Shown here: positions 25,720 to 36,461 of the stretch, piece by piece
Position numbering within the stretch: the first letter of the stretch is position 1
Layout: the number at the start of each line of letters is the position of its first letter
Assembly (NCBI RefSeq): GCF_021391675.1
Contig: NZ_CP090095.1
Location: forward strand, 3,725,501-3,789,500
Direction of reading: 5' to 3'
Length of the DNA: 64,000 nt
DNA from: Neorhizobium galegae
Lineage (GTDB): Bacteria > Pseudomonadota > Alphaproteobacteria > Rhizobiales > Rhizobiaceae
Notes under the pieces: generated by a model
Database searches by the model: none
What the model saw: only the letters and a program-made list of their open reading frames with translations
What the model was told of the DNA's origin: nothing
Program-made: the position numbers and the translations under genes

Positions 25720-27027
25720 ATGACCGTTTCAGCAGATCTGCAGTCCCGCCAGAAAGCCGCTGTGGCGGGCGGCGTCGGAACCCGGGGCATCTTCGCCCGG
25801 AAAGCCTTGAATGCGCAGCTCTGGGACGTCGACGGCAAGCGCTTCATCGATTTCGCCGCCGGCATCGCGGTCAACAATACCGGTCATCGCCATCCGGCCG
25901 TTATGCGCGCCGTCGCCGAGCAGGCGGAGCACTTCACCCATACCTGCTTTCATGTCGCGCCCTACGAAGGCTACGTGCGGCTCGCCGAACGGCTGAACGC
26001 GATGGCGCCGACCGGAGCTGAAAACCGCACCATGCTGGTAACGACCGGCGCCGAGGCGGTCGAAAATGCCGTGAAGATCGCCCGCGCCCATACCGGCCGC
26101 GCCGGCATTATCGCCTTTTCGGGCGCCTTCCACGGCCGCACCCTGCTCGGCATGGCGCTGACCGGCAAGGTTATGCCTTACAAGAAGAATTTCGGCCCCT
26201 TCCCGGCCGACATCTACCACGCGCCCTTCCCCAACCCCTATCTCGGTTTCTCGATTGAAGAGGCGATCGCCGGGCTCGAGCGGCTGTTTGCAGCCGATGT
26301 CGATCCGGAACGGATTGCGGCCTTCATCGTCGAGCCGGTCCAGGGCGAAGGCGGCTTCAACGTCGCACCGAAGGAATTCCTCGTACACCTTCGCGCAGTC
26401 GCGGATAAATATGGCATCGTGCTGATCGCCGACGAAATCCAGGCAGGCATGGCGCGCACCGGCAGGATGTTCGGTTTCGAACATGCCGGCGTGAAGCCGG
26501 ATATGATCACCATGGCAAAGGGTCTGGCCGGCGGCTTCCCGCTTTCGGCCGTCACCGGCAAGGCCGAGATCATGAATGCAGCCCATCCGGGCGGGCTGGG
26601 CGGTACCTATGCCGGCAATCCGCTGAGCGTCGCCGCCGCCAATGCCGTGCTCGACGTCATCGAGGATGAGAAGCTCTGCGAACGCGCCGCCGAAGTCGGC
26701 CGCCGGATCACCGAGCGGCTGACCATGATCGCCTCCCGCCAGGGCATGGAACACATTGGCGAAGTGCGCGGTCTCGGGGCGATGGTAGCCTTCGAACTGG
26801 TCGAGGACCGCCAGTCGAAAGCGGCATCGCCCGCCCTCACCAACCGCATCATTGCGGAAGCGGAGGCACGCGGCCTAATCCTCCTGTCTTGCGGGACACG
26901 CTTCAATGTGATCCGTTTGCTGCCGCCGCTCACCATCGAGTGGGAGGTTCTGGAGGAAGGGCTCGCCATTCTCGAAGCTTCGATCGAAGCAGCGTTCTCC
27001 GACGCGACCGCTTCGGCAGCCGCTTGA
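25720..27027 (+). CDS. gabT: 4-aminobutyrate aminotransferase (class III, PLP)
   Basis: The 435-aa protein has the class III aminotransferase layout: AAGIAVNNTGHRHPAV near the N-terminus, TTGAEAVENAVKIARAHTGR (cofactor phosphate region), FSGAFHGRT, VEPVQGEGGF, IADEIQAGMARTG, and the PLP lysine in MAKGLAGGFPLS (about residue 267). It matches GabT, which converts 4-aminobutyrate and 2-oxoglutarate to succinate semialdehyde and glutamate in the cytosol. AGGGG lies before ATG 25720. No succinate-semialdehyde dehydrogenase is adjacent. Related omega-amino acids are possible substrates, but GABA is favoured by the motif set and the PuuR-like regulator. Confidence 0.88.
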   Translation: MTVSADLQSRQKAAVAGGVGTRGIFARKALNAQLWDVDGKRFIDFAAGIAVNNTGHRHPAVMRAVAEQAEHFTHTCFHVAPYEGYVRLAERLNAMAPTGAENRTMLVTTGAEAVENAVKIARAHTGRAGIIAFSGAFHGRTLLGMALTGKVMPYKKNFGPFPADIYHAPFPNPYLGFSIEEAIAGLERLFAADVDPERIAAFIVEPVQGEGGFNVAPKEFLVHLRAVADKYGIVLIADEIQAGMARTGRMFGFEHAGVKPDMITMAKGLAGGFPLSAVTGKAEIMNAAHPGGLGGTYAGNPLSVAAANAVLDVIEDEKLCERAAEVGRRITERLTMIASRQGMEHIGEVRGLGAMVAFELVEDRQSKAASPALTNRIIAEAEARGLILLSCGTRFNVIRLLPPLTIEWEVLEEGLAILEASIEAAFSDATASAAA

Positions 27028-27124
27028 GCCTCACTCATCGCCACTGACCGCAGGTCCGATCCGGCCCGCGGTTTCTCTTGGTCGCAGTGGCCTTTGGGAA
27101 CGCTGCAAAGATAAGGAAAAGCGC

Positions 27125-28678
27125 ATGAACGGCGCCGATATGCTGTGTGACGTCCTTCTGGTGAACGGCGTCGATGTCTGCTTTGCCAATCCCGGCACAT
27201 CGGAGATGCATTTCGTCGCAGCCCTCGACCGGAAGCCGGCCATGCGCTGCGTGCTCGGCCTGTCGGAAGGTGTCGTGACGGGTGCCGCCGACGGCTACGC
27301 CCGCATGGCGGACAAGCCAGCCGCCACTCTTCTCCACCTCGGCCCCGGCCTCGCCAATGGCCTGGCCAACCTTCACAATGCCCGCCGCGCCCGCACGCCG
27401 ATGCTGAACGTCGTCGGCGACCATGCCTCCTATCACCTTCAATATGATGCACCGCTGACCAGCGATATCGAAAGCCTGGCCCGCCCGATGTCCCATTGGG
27501 TCGGACGCGCAAGCGGCCCAGCCGACATCCGCCGTTGCACCGAAGAAGGCTACGTGGCGGCACTTGCCAATCGCGCCGTCTCGACCATGATCCTGCCGGC
27601 GGACGCTGCCTGGGGCGAGGTTTCGCCGGAGACGCTCGCGCCTGCCGCCATCCCTGCCCCTCCGGCGGTCGACCCCGAAGCCCTGAAAGCCGCCGCTGCC
27701 GCGCTGCGCGGCGGCAAGCGGGCAGTGATCATGCTGGCGGGTGCAGCGCTGAGGGAAAAACCTGCCGAAATCGCCGGTCGCATCGCAGCCACCACCGGCG
27801 CGGTGCTTTTTTCCACGTCCTCGGGCCGCAGCGCCCGCGGCGCCGGGCGGGCGCTCGCCAGACCGGTGCCCTACAAGATCGATCTTGCGCTCGAAGCGCT
27901 GCAGGATTTCGAGGTCGCCATCTGCATCGGCGGGCCACGCCCAGTCACCTTCTTTGCCTATCCCGGGAAGCCGAGCACGACCCTGCCGCCTTCCTGCGAG
28001 GTCATCCAGCTCGCCGAGCACGAACACGATCTCGCCGACGTGCTGGCGACGCTCGCCGATGCACTCGGGATCAAGCAGGGCTCGGACTTCATCCGCAACC
28101 GGTTCATCCAGAATGATATCCAGGTTCCGACCGGCGCGCTGACCCCCGATGCAATCAGCTTCGCGATCGGGCGCCGTCTACCGGAAAATGCGGTTGTCAT
28201 CGATGAAGGCCTGACCTCCGTCGGCCAATATCCGGTTCTGGCACCCGGGCTCCCACCCCACGATCACCTTCCGATCACCGGCGGCGCCATCGGCATCGGC
28301 ATTCCGCTGGCGGCAGGTGCCGCGATCGGCGCGCCGGACCGCAAGGTGGTTGCGATGCAGGCCGACGGCAGCGGCATGTACACGGTGCAGGGCCTCTGGA
28401 CCCAGGCGCGCGAACAACTCGACGTCGTCACCATCGTCTTCGCCAACAGCGCCTACCGCATCCTTCAGGGCGAAATGACCAATGTCGGCGTCAATGCCTA
28501 CGGCCGCAATGCCCAGCGGATGCTCGATCTCGACGCGCCAAAACTCGACTGGTGCTCGCTCGCCAAAGGCCTCGGCGTCGAAGCCGGCCGCGCGACGACC
28601 ATCGAGGAATTCGTCAAGCTGTTCGACGGCGCGCTTAGCCGCAGGGGGCCTTTCCTGATCGAGGCCGTCATCGACTGA
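27125..28678 (+). CDS. ThDP-dependent enzyme, acetolactate synthase/benzoylformate decarboxylase-like
   Basis: The 517-aa protein has three ThDP-enzyme domains. The N-terminal PYR domain has the activating Glu in GLSEGVVTGAADGYARM. The central domain (about 190-330) has the usual helical layout. The C-terminal PP domain has MQADGSGMYTVQGLWTQARE and the Asn in IVFANSAYRIL. It lacks the length and C-terminus of true IlvB, so it belongs with the ilvB-like proteins of unknown specificity that resemble benzoylformate decarboxylase. A 2-oxo acid is the likely substrate. It sits alone, 97 bases after gabT, and may be co-transcribed. No small regulatory subunit is present. Confidence 0.8.
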   Translation: MNGADMLCDVLLVNGVDVCFANPGTSEMHFVAALDRKPAMRCVLGLSEGVVTGAADGYARMADKPAATLLHLGPGLANGLANLHNARRARTPMLNVVGDHASYHLQYDAPLTSDIESLARPMSHWVGRASGPADIRRCTEEGYVAALANRAVSTMILPADAAWGEVSPETLAPAAIPAPPAVDPEALKAAAAALRGGKRAVIMLAGAALREKPAEIAGRIAATTGAVLFSTSSGRSARGAGRALARPVPYKIDLALEALQDFEVAICIGGPRPVTFFAYPGKPSTTLPPSCEVIQLAEHEHDLADVLATLADALGIKQGSDFIRNRFIQNDIQVPTGALTPDAISFAIGRRLPENAVVIDEGLTSVGQYPVLAPGLPPHDHLPITGGAIGIGIPLAAGAAIGAPDRKVVAMQADGSGMYTVQGLWTQAREQLDVVTIVFANSAYRILQGEMTNVGVNAYGRNAQRMLDLDAPKLDWCSLAKGLGVEAGRATTIEEFVKLFDGALSRRGPFLIEAVID

Positions 28679-28703
28679 TTGCTGCAGAGATTGCCCGCAG
28701 CCG

Positions 28704-30539
<1,836 letters not shown>

Positions 30540-30577
30540 GATCGTTCCCTTCTTATTGTCGTCGGCGGTGCGTGGAG

Positions 30578-30671
30578 CCCCTCCCCCTTGTGGGGAGGGG
30601 TTGGGGAGGGGAATTCACTCCGAGTGAAAACCCCTCCCGCCTGCCGGCCACCCTCCCCACAAGGGGGAGGG
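30578..30671. repeat. RIME-like mosaic palindrome
   Basis: A palindrome with CCCCTCCCC and GGGGAGGGG arms (30578-30600) and a second, inverted copy (30651-30671) enclose about 50 bases. The whole forms two arms of about 40 bases in inverted orientation, as in rhizobial intergenic mosaic elements. It lies between the double ATPase and the SelA-like gene and could also act as a processing or attenuation site. Confidence 0.6.
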
Positions 30672-30691
30672 TTAGTCTGCCGTGCTGTACC

Positions 30692-31888
30692 TCAGTCCGG
30701 CCAGCGGAGAGCGCCGTCGAAACGGTGGCGGCTGCGCTCTTCGATCGGCGTCGCGATGATCTCGTTGGACGCGCGTGCCTTATCGAGTTCTTCCGTCAGA
30801 CGTTTCGCAACGATAGTTTCCTGCCCCGGATGCAGGTTGCAGGGGTCGAGGTAGAAATAATGATGCTCCACCTCGTGGTCGCGGACGATGATCGGCGGAT
30901 TGCCGCGGCCGAGTGCGGCGGCGAGATCCCAGGCGGTAATGTGCGCTTCCGGCGCGGAGATGATCACCCGCATGCGGTCGAGCGGGTTGTTGGTCGGATC
31001 CGGCTCGATCAGGGCCGTGACACCCGGGCGGCCGTCGAGCGTCTGTTTCCAGAGGTTCAGATAGCCGGTCTCGCGCTCGCGGATGCCCGCGTGATCGCGC
31101 TTCTCCCAAGCTTCCAAGGCCGCCATGACGCCGAAGACGCTCTCCTTGCCGACCTTCATGCCGCGACCGATGCCCATGTTCTGCAGGAAGGCGCTGCGCA
31201 CCAGCTCTTTCTCGCCCGCGACGATGCCCGAAGTCGGGCCGCCGAGGAACTTGTGGCCGGAATAAAGGACGATATCCGCACCCTGTGCCAGGAAGAGCTT
31301 AAGGTCATATTCGGAAGCCGCATCGACGATGACCGGCACGCCCTTCGCATGGGCGATCTCGACGAACTCGACAAGGTTGAGCAGACCGTAGTCGACGACA
31401 TGGTGCGAGACGACATAGACGGCGGCAGCCGTCTTCTCGGTGATCGCATTTTCCATATGGTAGCGGTGCGTCGAGGTCGCCTGGCCGATCAGCACGACTT
31501 TGCCGCCGGCCAGCCGGATCGCCTGGTCCACCGGCGCGCCATAACTTACCACATGGCCCATCTGCACGAGCACTTCGTTCTTGTCGGGCACCGTGTCCGG
31601 CAGCTTCTCGATTGCCAGCAGGTTATTGCCGGTAATCGCGCCAGCGACTGCGAGGCTGATGCCCGAGGAACAGGAGGCCGTCACGAAGCCCGCCTCACCA
31701 CCGGTCAACCGGGCGATGATCGCGCTCGCCTTGCGCTGCAGATCGTTGATCTCCACGAATTGCGGCAGGATAGCCGCCATCGCCTGGATTGCTTCGGGAA
31801 CGACAATGGAGGCCCCGAGGCTTGTCATCGTTCCGGAAACGTTGATGACCGGGCGAAGGCCGATCTGGGTGCGGATATCATCGCTCAT
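30692..31888 (-). CDS. SelA-like PLP-dependent enzyme
   Basis: The 398-aa protein has fold-type I PLP features: [13 protein letters not shown] at the N-terminus (as in SelA), [18 protein letters not shown], and the PLP lysine in [13 protein letters not shown]. It belongs with the SelA-related proteins found beside EF_0837-type amidohydrolases (such as DgaE, a D-glucosaminate-6-phosphate ammonia-lyase), not with selenocysteine synthase. An ammonia-lyase or racemase reaction on an amino acid or amino sugar acid is inferred. ATG 31888 has GGAG 8 bases upstream; a 15-residue longer frame is less likely. It diverges from the IclR gene across 96 bases. Confidence 0.78.
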   Translation of the reverse strand: MSDDIRTQIGLRPVINVSGTMTSLGASIVVPEAIQAMAAILPQFVEINDLQRKASAIIARLTGGEAGFVTASCSSGISLAVAGAITGNNLLAIEKLPDTVPDKNEVLVQMGHVVSYGAPVDQAIRLAGGKVVLIGQATSTHRYHMENAITEKTAAAVYVVSHHVVDYGLLNLVEFVEIAHAKGVPVIVDAASEYDLKLFLAQGADIVLYSGHKFLGGPTSGIVAGEKELVRSAFLQNMGIGRGMKVGKESVFGVMAALEAWEKRDHAGIRERETGYLNLWKQTLDGRPGVTALIEPDPTNNPLDRMRVIISAPEAHITAWDLAAALGRGNPPIIVRDHEVEHHYFYLDPCNLHPGQETIVAKRLTEELDKARASNEIIATPIEERSRHRFDGALRWPD

Positions 31889-31984
31889 TGTGGTTCTCCA
31901 AAGTGGCGGCCAGTGGCGAATTGCCATCGACAACTATGCCATAATAATGTAATAGCCTCTCGAAATCACACGAGGAGCGTTGAA

Positions 31985-32812
31985 TTGGACGCAAAGACTT
32001 CATCCGCAGGCCTCTCCGGTGAGGCAGGTTCCGAAGTGGAAGCCCAGGGCGCGCGTCGCACGCGTGTGAGCGGCATCGACCGCGCGCTGCAGGTGATCGA
32101 CTATCTCTACGAAACGGGCGCGCCAGCCGGTGCCTATGCGATCGCCAAGGCGGTCAAGGCGCCGCTGTCGACCGTTTATGTGATCATCGACGATCTGGTC
32201 GAGAAGAACATGCTTGCCCGCAATGCCGACGGTTCGATCTGGCTCGGCGCGAGGCTCTACCATTACGGCCTCGCTTATGCCCGGTCGCTCGATTTCATGA
32301 GCGTCGCCACCCACGAAATGCACGACCTCTGCCGCGAGGCGGGCGAAACCGTGCAGGTCTGCGGCCGCGACGGCGATTACATGCTGGTGCTCGCCATGGC
32401 GGACGGCCCGAGCCATTACCAGGTCGCTTCGCGCGTCGGCACCCGCGTGCCGCTCAACTGGACGGCATCCGGCCGGCTTCTCGTCGGGCATCTGCCGGAG
32501 GCCGAGCGGATCGAGCTTTTCAAGCGCTGCGCCCGCACCTCGCCGACCGGCCGCGCCGAGATCGACGCCCGCACGCTGTCCGACTCGGCCGGCAAGGCCT
32601 TCGAGCAGCGGCTGTCGATCCAGGTGGCGGAGTCCGATTATGCGGTTGCCTGCATCGCCTCGCCGGTCTGCGACCGGAGCGGTGAGTGCATTGCCACCAT
32701 TTCCATCGTGCTGCCGGAACAGAAGGTGGTTTCCGACGGGAACCACTATACGGAGCACGTCCGCGCTTCCGCCCAGCGGATCGAGAAGCTGATGGGTTGG
32801 CGCAACCACTGA
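31985..32812 (+). CDS. IclR-family transcription regulator
   Basis: TTG 31985 with AGGAG 8 bases upstream gives 275 residues. The N-terminal winged helix is recognisable (IDRALQVIDYLYETG, then STVYVIIDDLVEKNML), and the C-terminal IclR ligand domain contains GETVQVCGRDGDYMLVLAMA, NWTASGRLLVGHL and the AVACIASPVCD block. It is the only plus-strand gene inside a minus-strand locus for uptake and breakdown of an amino compound, so it probably senses a pathway intermediate and controls the flanking genes. A non-ATG start is supported by the ribosome site and by the lack of an upstream in-frame alternative near it. Confidence 0.85.
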   Translation: MDAKTSSAGLSGEAGSEVEAQGARRTRVSGIDRALQVIDYLYETGAPAGAYAIAKAVKAPLSTVYVIIDDLVEKNMLARNADGSIWLGARLYHYGLAYARSLDFMSVATHEMHDLCREAGETVQVCGRDGDYMLVLAMADGPSHYQVASRVGTRVPLNWTASGRLLVGHLPEAERIELFKRCARTSPTGRAEIDARTLSDSAGKAFEQRLSIQVAESDYAVACIASPVCDRSGECIATISIVLPEQKVVSDGNHYTEHVRASAQRIEKLMGWRNH

Positions 32813-32822
32813 CCTTGTCTCC

Positions 32823-33335
32823 TTAGTCGTTCAGCGAGACGATCGCCTCGATTTCGACGGTGATATTGCCCGGCAGCGAGCCGAAACCGACCGCCGAACG
32901 GGCATGCTGGCCCGCATCGCCGAACACGGCAATGAAGAGGTCCGAGCAACCGTTGATGACGCTCGGATGATCCTCGAAATCCGGCACGGCATTGACCATG
33001 CCGAGCAGCTTCACCACCCGCTTCACCCGCGAAAGGTCGCCGAGCGCCTCGTGCATGACCGCGAGCAGGTTGATGCCGACGAGCCGCGCATGCTGATAGG
33101 CGAGATCGACGCTGACATCGGCGCCGACCTTGCCGGCATGCAGATGGCCATCCGCCTCGCGCGGCCCCTGGCCGGAGAGGTAGAGCATGTTGCCTTCGCG
33201 CACATGCGTGACGAAATTGGCGATCGGCGGCGGCGGCGGCGGCAGCTTGATGCCGAGCTCGATCAGCCGATCGTAAGGTGTCTGTGCCGTGGGAGCGGCC
33301 TTTGCTGAAGACGTATTCACGTCAACTCCTGTCAT
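32823..33335 (-). CDS. RidA/YjgF family protein
   Basis: The 170-aa protein has an N-terminal extension (about 1-35, Pro-rich PPPPPP) and a RidA domain with LYLSGQGPREADG, VDLAYQHARLVGINLLAVM and HARSAVGFGSLPGNITVEIE. The conserved arginine of the HARS segment is kept, in line with enamine/imine deaminase activity. RidA members in catabolic clusters hydrolyse reactive enamines released by PLP enzymes, so it fits with the SelA-like enzyme of this locus. It is 19 bases downstream of the amidohydrolase gene, in the same operon. Confidence 0.82.
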   Translation of the reverse strand: MTGVDVNTSSAKAAPTAQTPYDRLIELGIKLPPPPPPIANFVTHVREGNMLYLSGQGPREADGHLHAGKVGADVSVDLAYQHARLVGINLLAVMHEALGDLSRVKRVVKLLGMVNAVPDFEDHPSVINGCSDLFIAVFGDAGQHARSAVGFGSLPGNITVEIEAIVSLND

Positions 33336-33354
33336 GCGATTTCAAGAATGCGCC

Positions 33355-34563
33355 TCAGCGCCACGAATAACCGTGGCTGTGGCGAACGAGCTTGCGTGCC
33401 CGCGGGATATAGCGGCTGGCGGTGATGGCCTCCGAACCGATAACCGCGTAACGCGGCTCGAACAGTTTTTGGAGACGCGAGACGTCGCCGTTGGAATCGG
33501 TCGCCTCGAGATCGGCGTCGATGAGATCGAAGATGGTGAAATCGGCGCGTTCGCCGACCGACAGCCGGTTTTCCATGGAAAGCTTGATGACCGAAGCCGG
33601 GTGATGGGTGACGGCTTCCACAACCTTGTCGAACGGCATGCCGACCGACAGCAGCTTGGACATGGTGGTCGCCAGGTCCCAGACCGGAAAGTTCATCGAA
33701 TGGCCGTGCAGGTCGGTCGAGATCGAATAGGGCAGCAGGCCGCGGGCAATCGCCGCTTCCGCCACCTTGAAGGAGAAGGACGCGCCGCCATGGCCGATAT
33801 CGAGGCGGATGCCCTCGCCGGCGCAGCGTTCGGCGAGATTGTAGAGGTCCTCGTCTTCCATGATGCTCGAACCGGCCTTCCCGTTGAAGCAATGGGTGAC
33901 GACGTCGCCGGGGCCGAGGATTTCCAGCACCTCGTCATAGAGCGCCGGCGGTTCGCCGACATGCACCATCATCGGAACCTTGAGGATCTTGGCGATCTTC
34001 TTGCCGAGCTTGACGGGGGTGACGCCCCAGGAACCGGTGATGACGTGGCTCGCACGCACCTTGATGCCGACGATATGCTCCTTGTTTTCCGCATAACATT
34101 CGAGGATGCGGTCGAGGTCGATATCGCGGATATCACGCAGTTCGGCGACGCGATTGCAGGCGACCAGACCGATCGAACCGAGGTTCAGGAACGCCTTGAT
34201 GCGCTCCTTGGACGGCTCGATGATATATTCGCGGAACCCATGGAAATTGGCCTCGCCGGCAGAACCGGCATCGACCAGCGTCGTCACGCCGCGCTCGGCG
34301 CCGCATTCGGACGGACGAATCGAGATATCGGTGCCGCCATGCCAGATATGCACATGCAGGTCGACCCAGCCGGGCGAGATGAAGGCGCCCTTGCCATCGA
34401 CCCGGATCGCATCCGCGGGGGCTGCGAGCGACGGGCCGATGGCGGAGATTTTTCCATCGGCGCCGACCAGGATGTCAGTCGTGCCGGAGGCCGCATTGCC
34501 GCCAAAAGCCATCGGCTTCACATTGGTGAGGAGGAGCGGCTGGCCCGCTGTTTCACCGGTCAT
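33355..34563 (-). CDS. Amidohydrolase/deacetylase (cog3964, EF_0837/Atu3266 type)
   Basis: The 402-aa protein is an amidohydrolase-superfamily TIM barrel. Metal ligands are seen as HVHIWHG (after the first strand), the carboxylated Lys in VGIKVRASH, His in MMVHVGE and THCFNG, and Asp in SISTDLHGHS. It is often misnamed dihydroorotase. Members of cog3964 studied in rhizobia and Agrobacterium are deacetylases of acetylated hydroxy- or amino-acid-like compounds (from memory). Pairing with a SelA-like PLP enzyme is typical. It lies directly after the permease stop with no spacer. Hydrolysis of an imported N- or O-acyl compound is inferred. Confidence 0.82.
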   Translation of the reverse strand: MTGETAGQPLLLTNVKPMAFGGNAASGTTDILVGADGKISAIGPSLAAPADAIRVDGKGAFISPGWVDLHVHIWHGGTDISIRPSECGAERGVTTLVDAGSAGEANFHGFREYIIEPSKERIKAFLNLGSIGLVACNRVAELRDIRDIDLDRILECYAENKEHIVGIKVRASHVITGSWGVTPVKLGKKIAKILKVPMMVHVGEPPALYDEVLEILGPGDVVTHCFNGKAGSSIMEDEDLYNLAERCAGEGIRLDIGHGGASFSFKVAEAAIARGLLPYSISTDLHGHSMNFPVWDLATTMSKLLSVGMPFDKVVEAVTHHPASVIKLSMENRLSVGERADFTIFDLIDADLEATDSNGDVSRLQKLFEPRYAVIGSEAITASRYIPRARKLVRHSHGYSWR

Positions 34564-35436
34564 TTACAGGTCCTTTCGAAGTCTTGGATCGAGCATGTCC
34601 CGCAGTCCGTCGCCGACCATTTGCAGCGACAGAACGGAAAGAATGATGGCAAAGCCCGGGAAATAGGTCATCCAGTCGGCCTGGCCGATATATTGGCGCC
34701 CGCTGGCAATCATCGTTCCCCAGGTGGGAATTTCGGGGCTGACGCCGAGGCCGAGGAAGGAAAGCCCGGCTTCGGCGAGCATGGCGCTGGCAAACAGGAA
34801 CGTGCCCTGCACCAGGATCGGCGATATCAGGTTGCGCAGCACGTGCCGCGTCATGATGTGGAAGGTCGAGATACCCAGAGCCTTCGCCGCCTCCACGTAA
34901 GGCAGTTCGCGGATCACCAGCGTCGAGGCCCGGACGATACGGGCGAGCCTCGGCGAATAGACGATCGACAAGGCGATGATCACCGTCACCAGCGATGGCC
35001 CGAGCGCGGCAACCAGCGCGATGGCAAGCAGGATATCCGGGAAGGCCATCATCGCATCGATCAGCCGGGCGATCGGCGTGTCGAGCCTCTGGAAGAAGCC
35101 CGCAAGCAGACCGAGCGTCACGCCGATGATCGCCGAAAGGGTGACGACAGCCGCCCCGACCAGCAGCGACAGCCGCCCCGCAAAAATGGTGCGCGAAAAG
35201 ATATCGCGGCCGAACTCGTCGGTGCCGAACCAGTAGATCTCGCTCGGCGGCTTCAGCCGGTTGACGATCGACAGTTTCGACGGCGAATAGGGCGCGATCC
35301 ACGGCGCAAAGACCGCCAGCATAACGAAGATCACGATGACGACCAGCCCGAGCGCGACCGTCTTGCGTTTCAGGAAGCGGCGGAAGAACTTGGCGCCCTC
35401 GCTCGAGGCCGGCTTGGTGGTGACAATTTCCGCCAT
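34564..35436 (-). CDS. Dipeptide-type ABC transporter permease (DppC class)
   Basis: The 290-aa protein has a cytoplasmic N-terminus, TM1 at about 28-50, and five further segments. The class motifs are YWFGTDEFGRDIFSRTIFAG, the EAA loop (YVEAAKALGISTFHIMTRHV) and AGLSFLGLGVSPEIPTWGTM near the C-terminus. These define DppC/OppC/GsiD permeases. Its ATG overlaps the stop of the DppB-class gene by one base (TGATG). With that gene, the binding protein upstream and the double ATPase at 28704 it forms one transporter. Confidence 0.9.
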   Translation of the reverse strand: MAEIVTTKPASSEGAKFFRRFLKRKTVALGLVVIVIFVMLAVFAPWIAPYSPSKLSIVNRLKPPSEIYWFGTDEFGRDIFSRTIFAGRLSLLVGAAVVTLSAIIGVTLGLLAGFFQRLDTPIARLIDAMMAFPDILLAIALVAALGPSLVTVIIALSIVYSPRLARIVRASTLVIRELPYVEAAKALGISTFHIMTRHVLRNLISPILVQGTFLFASAMLAEAGLSFLGLGVSPEIPTWGTMIASGRQYIGQADWMTYFPGFAIILSVLSLQMVGDGLRDMLDPRLRKDL

Positions 35437-36377
35437 CAGTAGCGCACCCTTGGATCGACCAGCAGATAAAGCATGTCGATCGCGAAATTGATCAGGACAT
35501 AGAGGGCGGCGATAACGAGCAGCGCACCCTGGATGACGGGATAGTCACGCCGCAGCACCGCCGAAACGACCAGATTGCCGACGCCCGGCAGGCCGAACAC
35601 GGTTTCGGTGACGACAGCACCGGAAATCAGCACGGCGGCGGTCAAGCCCAGCACGGTGAGGATCGGGATCAGCGCGTTCTTCAGCGCATGTTTCAGCACG
35701 ACGCGCCGCTCGACCAGCCCCTTTGCGCGGGCGGTGCGGATATAATCGTCGCCGAGCACGTCGAGCATCGATGCCCGGGTAAAACGCAGGATTAGCGCCG
35801 AAGAAACGAGGCCGAGCGCGAAGGCCGGCAACGTCAGGTGATACATGCGCTCGGCAAAACTCGCACCAGGCCCGCCGTAACCGGAAACGGGGAAAATGTT
35901 GAGCCGCACCGCGAAGAACTGCATCAGGATGAGTCCGAGCCAGAAGCTCGGAATGCTGGCCGCCAGCATCGCCACCATTGTCGCGGCCTGGTCGATCAAG
36001 GACCCGCGCCGATAGGCGGCATAGATGCCGATCGGCAGCGCGATGAGGCTCGCAATTGCAAGCGAGAAAATCGTCAGGAAGAAGGTCGGTTCGGCGCGGT
36101 CGAGAAGCGCTGATGTCACCGGCATGTTGAGAAATATCGACTGGCCGAGGTCACCCTTCAGAAGCTGGCCGATATAGAAGACATATTGAACTGCGATGGA
36201 CTGATCGAGGCCGAGGCGCGTGCGCAGTTCGGCGACGTCCTGGGCCGTGGCATCGGGACCGAGCATGACCGCGGCCGGATCGCCGGGCGTCACGCGAACG
36301 ATCACGAAGACGATCGTCACGACGAGAAACATCACCACGATCATGCCGGCAAGGCGTTGAAGGATATAGCGTATCAT
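35436..36377 (-). CDS. Dipeptide-type ABC transporter permease (DppB class)
   Basis: The 313-aa protein starts MIRYILQRLAGMIVVMFLVV and contains RVTPGDPAAVMLGPDATAQD and LRTRLGLDQSIAVQY in the large periplasmic loop. The EAA loop reads YIRTARAKGLVERRVVLKHA and ETVFGLPGVGNLVVSAVLRRD follows, the standard DppB/OppB features. Six membrane segments are expected. The gene follows the binding protein with a stem-loop between (36421-36448), which usually lowers permease expression relative to the binding protein. Confidence 0.9.
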   Translation of the reverse strand: MIRYILQRLAGMIVVMFLVVTIVFVIVRVTPGDPAAVMLGPDATAQDVAELRTRLGLDQSIAVQYVFYIGQLLKGDLGQSIFLNMPVTSALLDRAEPTFFLTIFSLAIASLIALPIGIYAAYRRGSLIDQAATMVAMLAASIPSFWLGLILMQFFAVRLNIFPVSGYGGPGASFAERMYHLTLPAFALGLVSSALILRFTRASMLDVLGDDYIRTARAKGLVERRVVLKHALKNALIPILTVLGLTAAVLISGAVVTETVFGLPGVGNLVVSAVLRRDYPVIQGALLVIAALYVLINFAIDMLYLLVDPRVRY

Positions 36378-36420
36378 ACGAAGGTGTTCCTGTGTCCGGC
36401 CGTGCGGACATCATCGAAAA

Positions 36421-36448
36421 CGGATGCCGATCCGTAAACCGGCATCCG
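36421..36448 (-). terminator. Stem-loop between binding-protein and permease genes
   Basis: CGGATGCCG (36421-36429) pairs perfectly with CGGCATCCG (36440-36448). The position just after the binding-protein stop suggests mRNA stabilisation or partial termination rather than full termination. Confidence 0.55.
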
Positions 36449-36461
36449 TCCGGGAGGACTA

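Noticed and set aside
30692..31888. Selenocysteine synthase (SelA)
   Set aside because: Similarity is to SelA-related enzymes found with amidohydrolases; no selB, selC or selenoprotein gene is nearby and the length is shorter than SelA.
30572..31984. N-terminal extension of the IclR frame back to 30572
   Set aside because: It is antisense to the SelA-like gene; a TTG with AGGAG at 31985 is the sensible start.
33289..35442. Open frame of 717 codons on the plus strand
   Set aside because: Antisense to the amidohydrolase and permease genes, whose motifs are unmistakable; long antisense frames are expected at this GC content.
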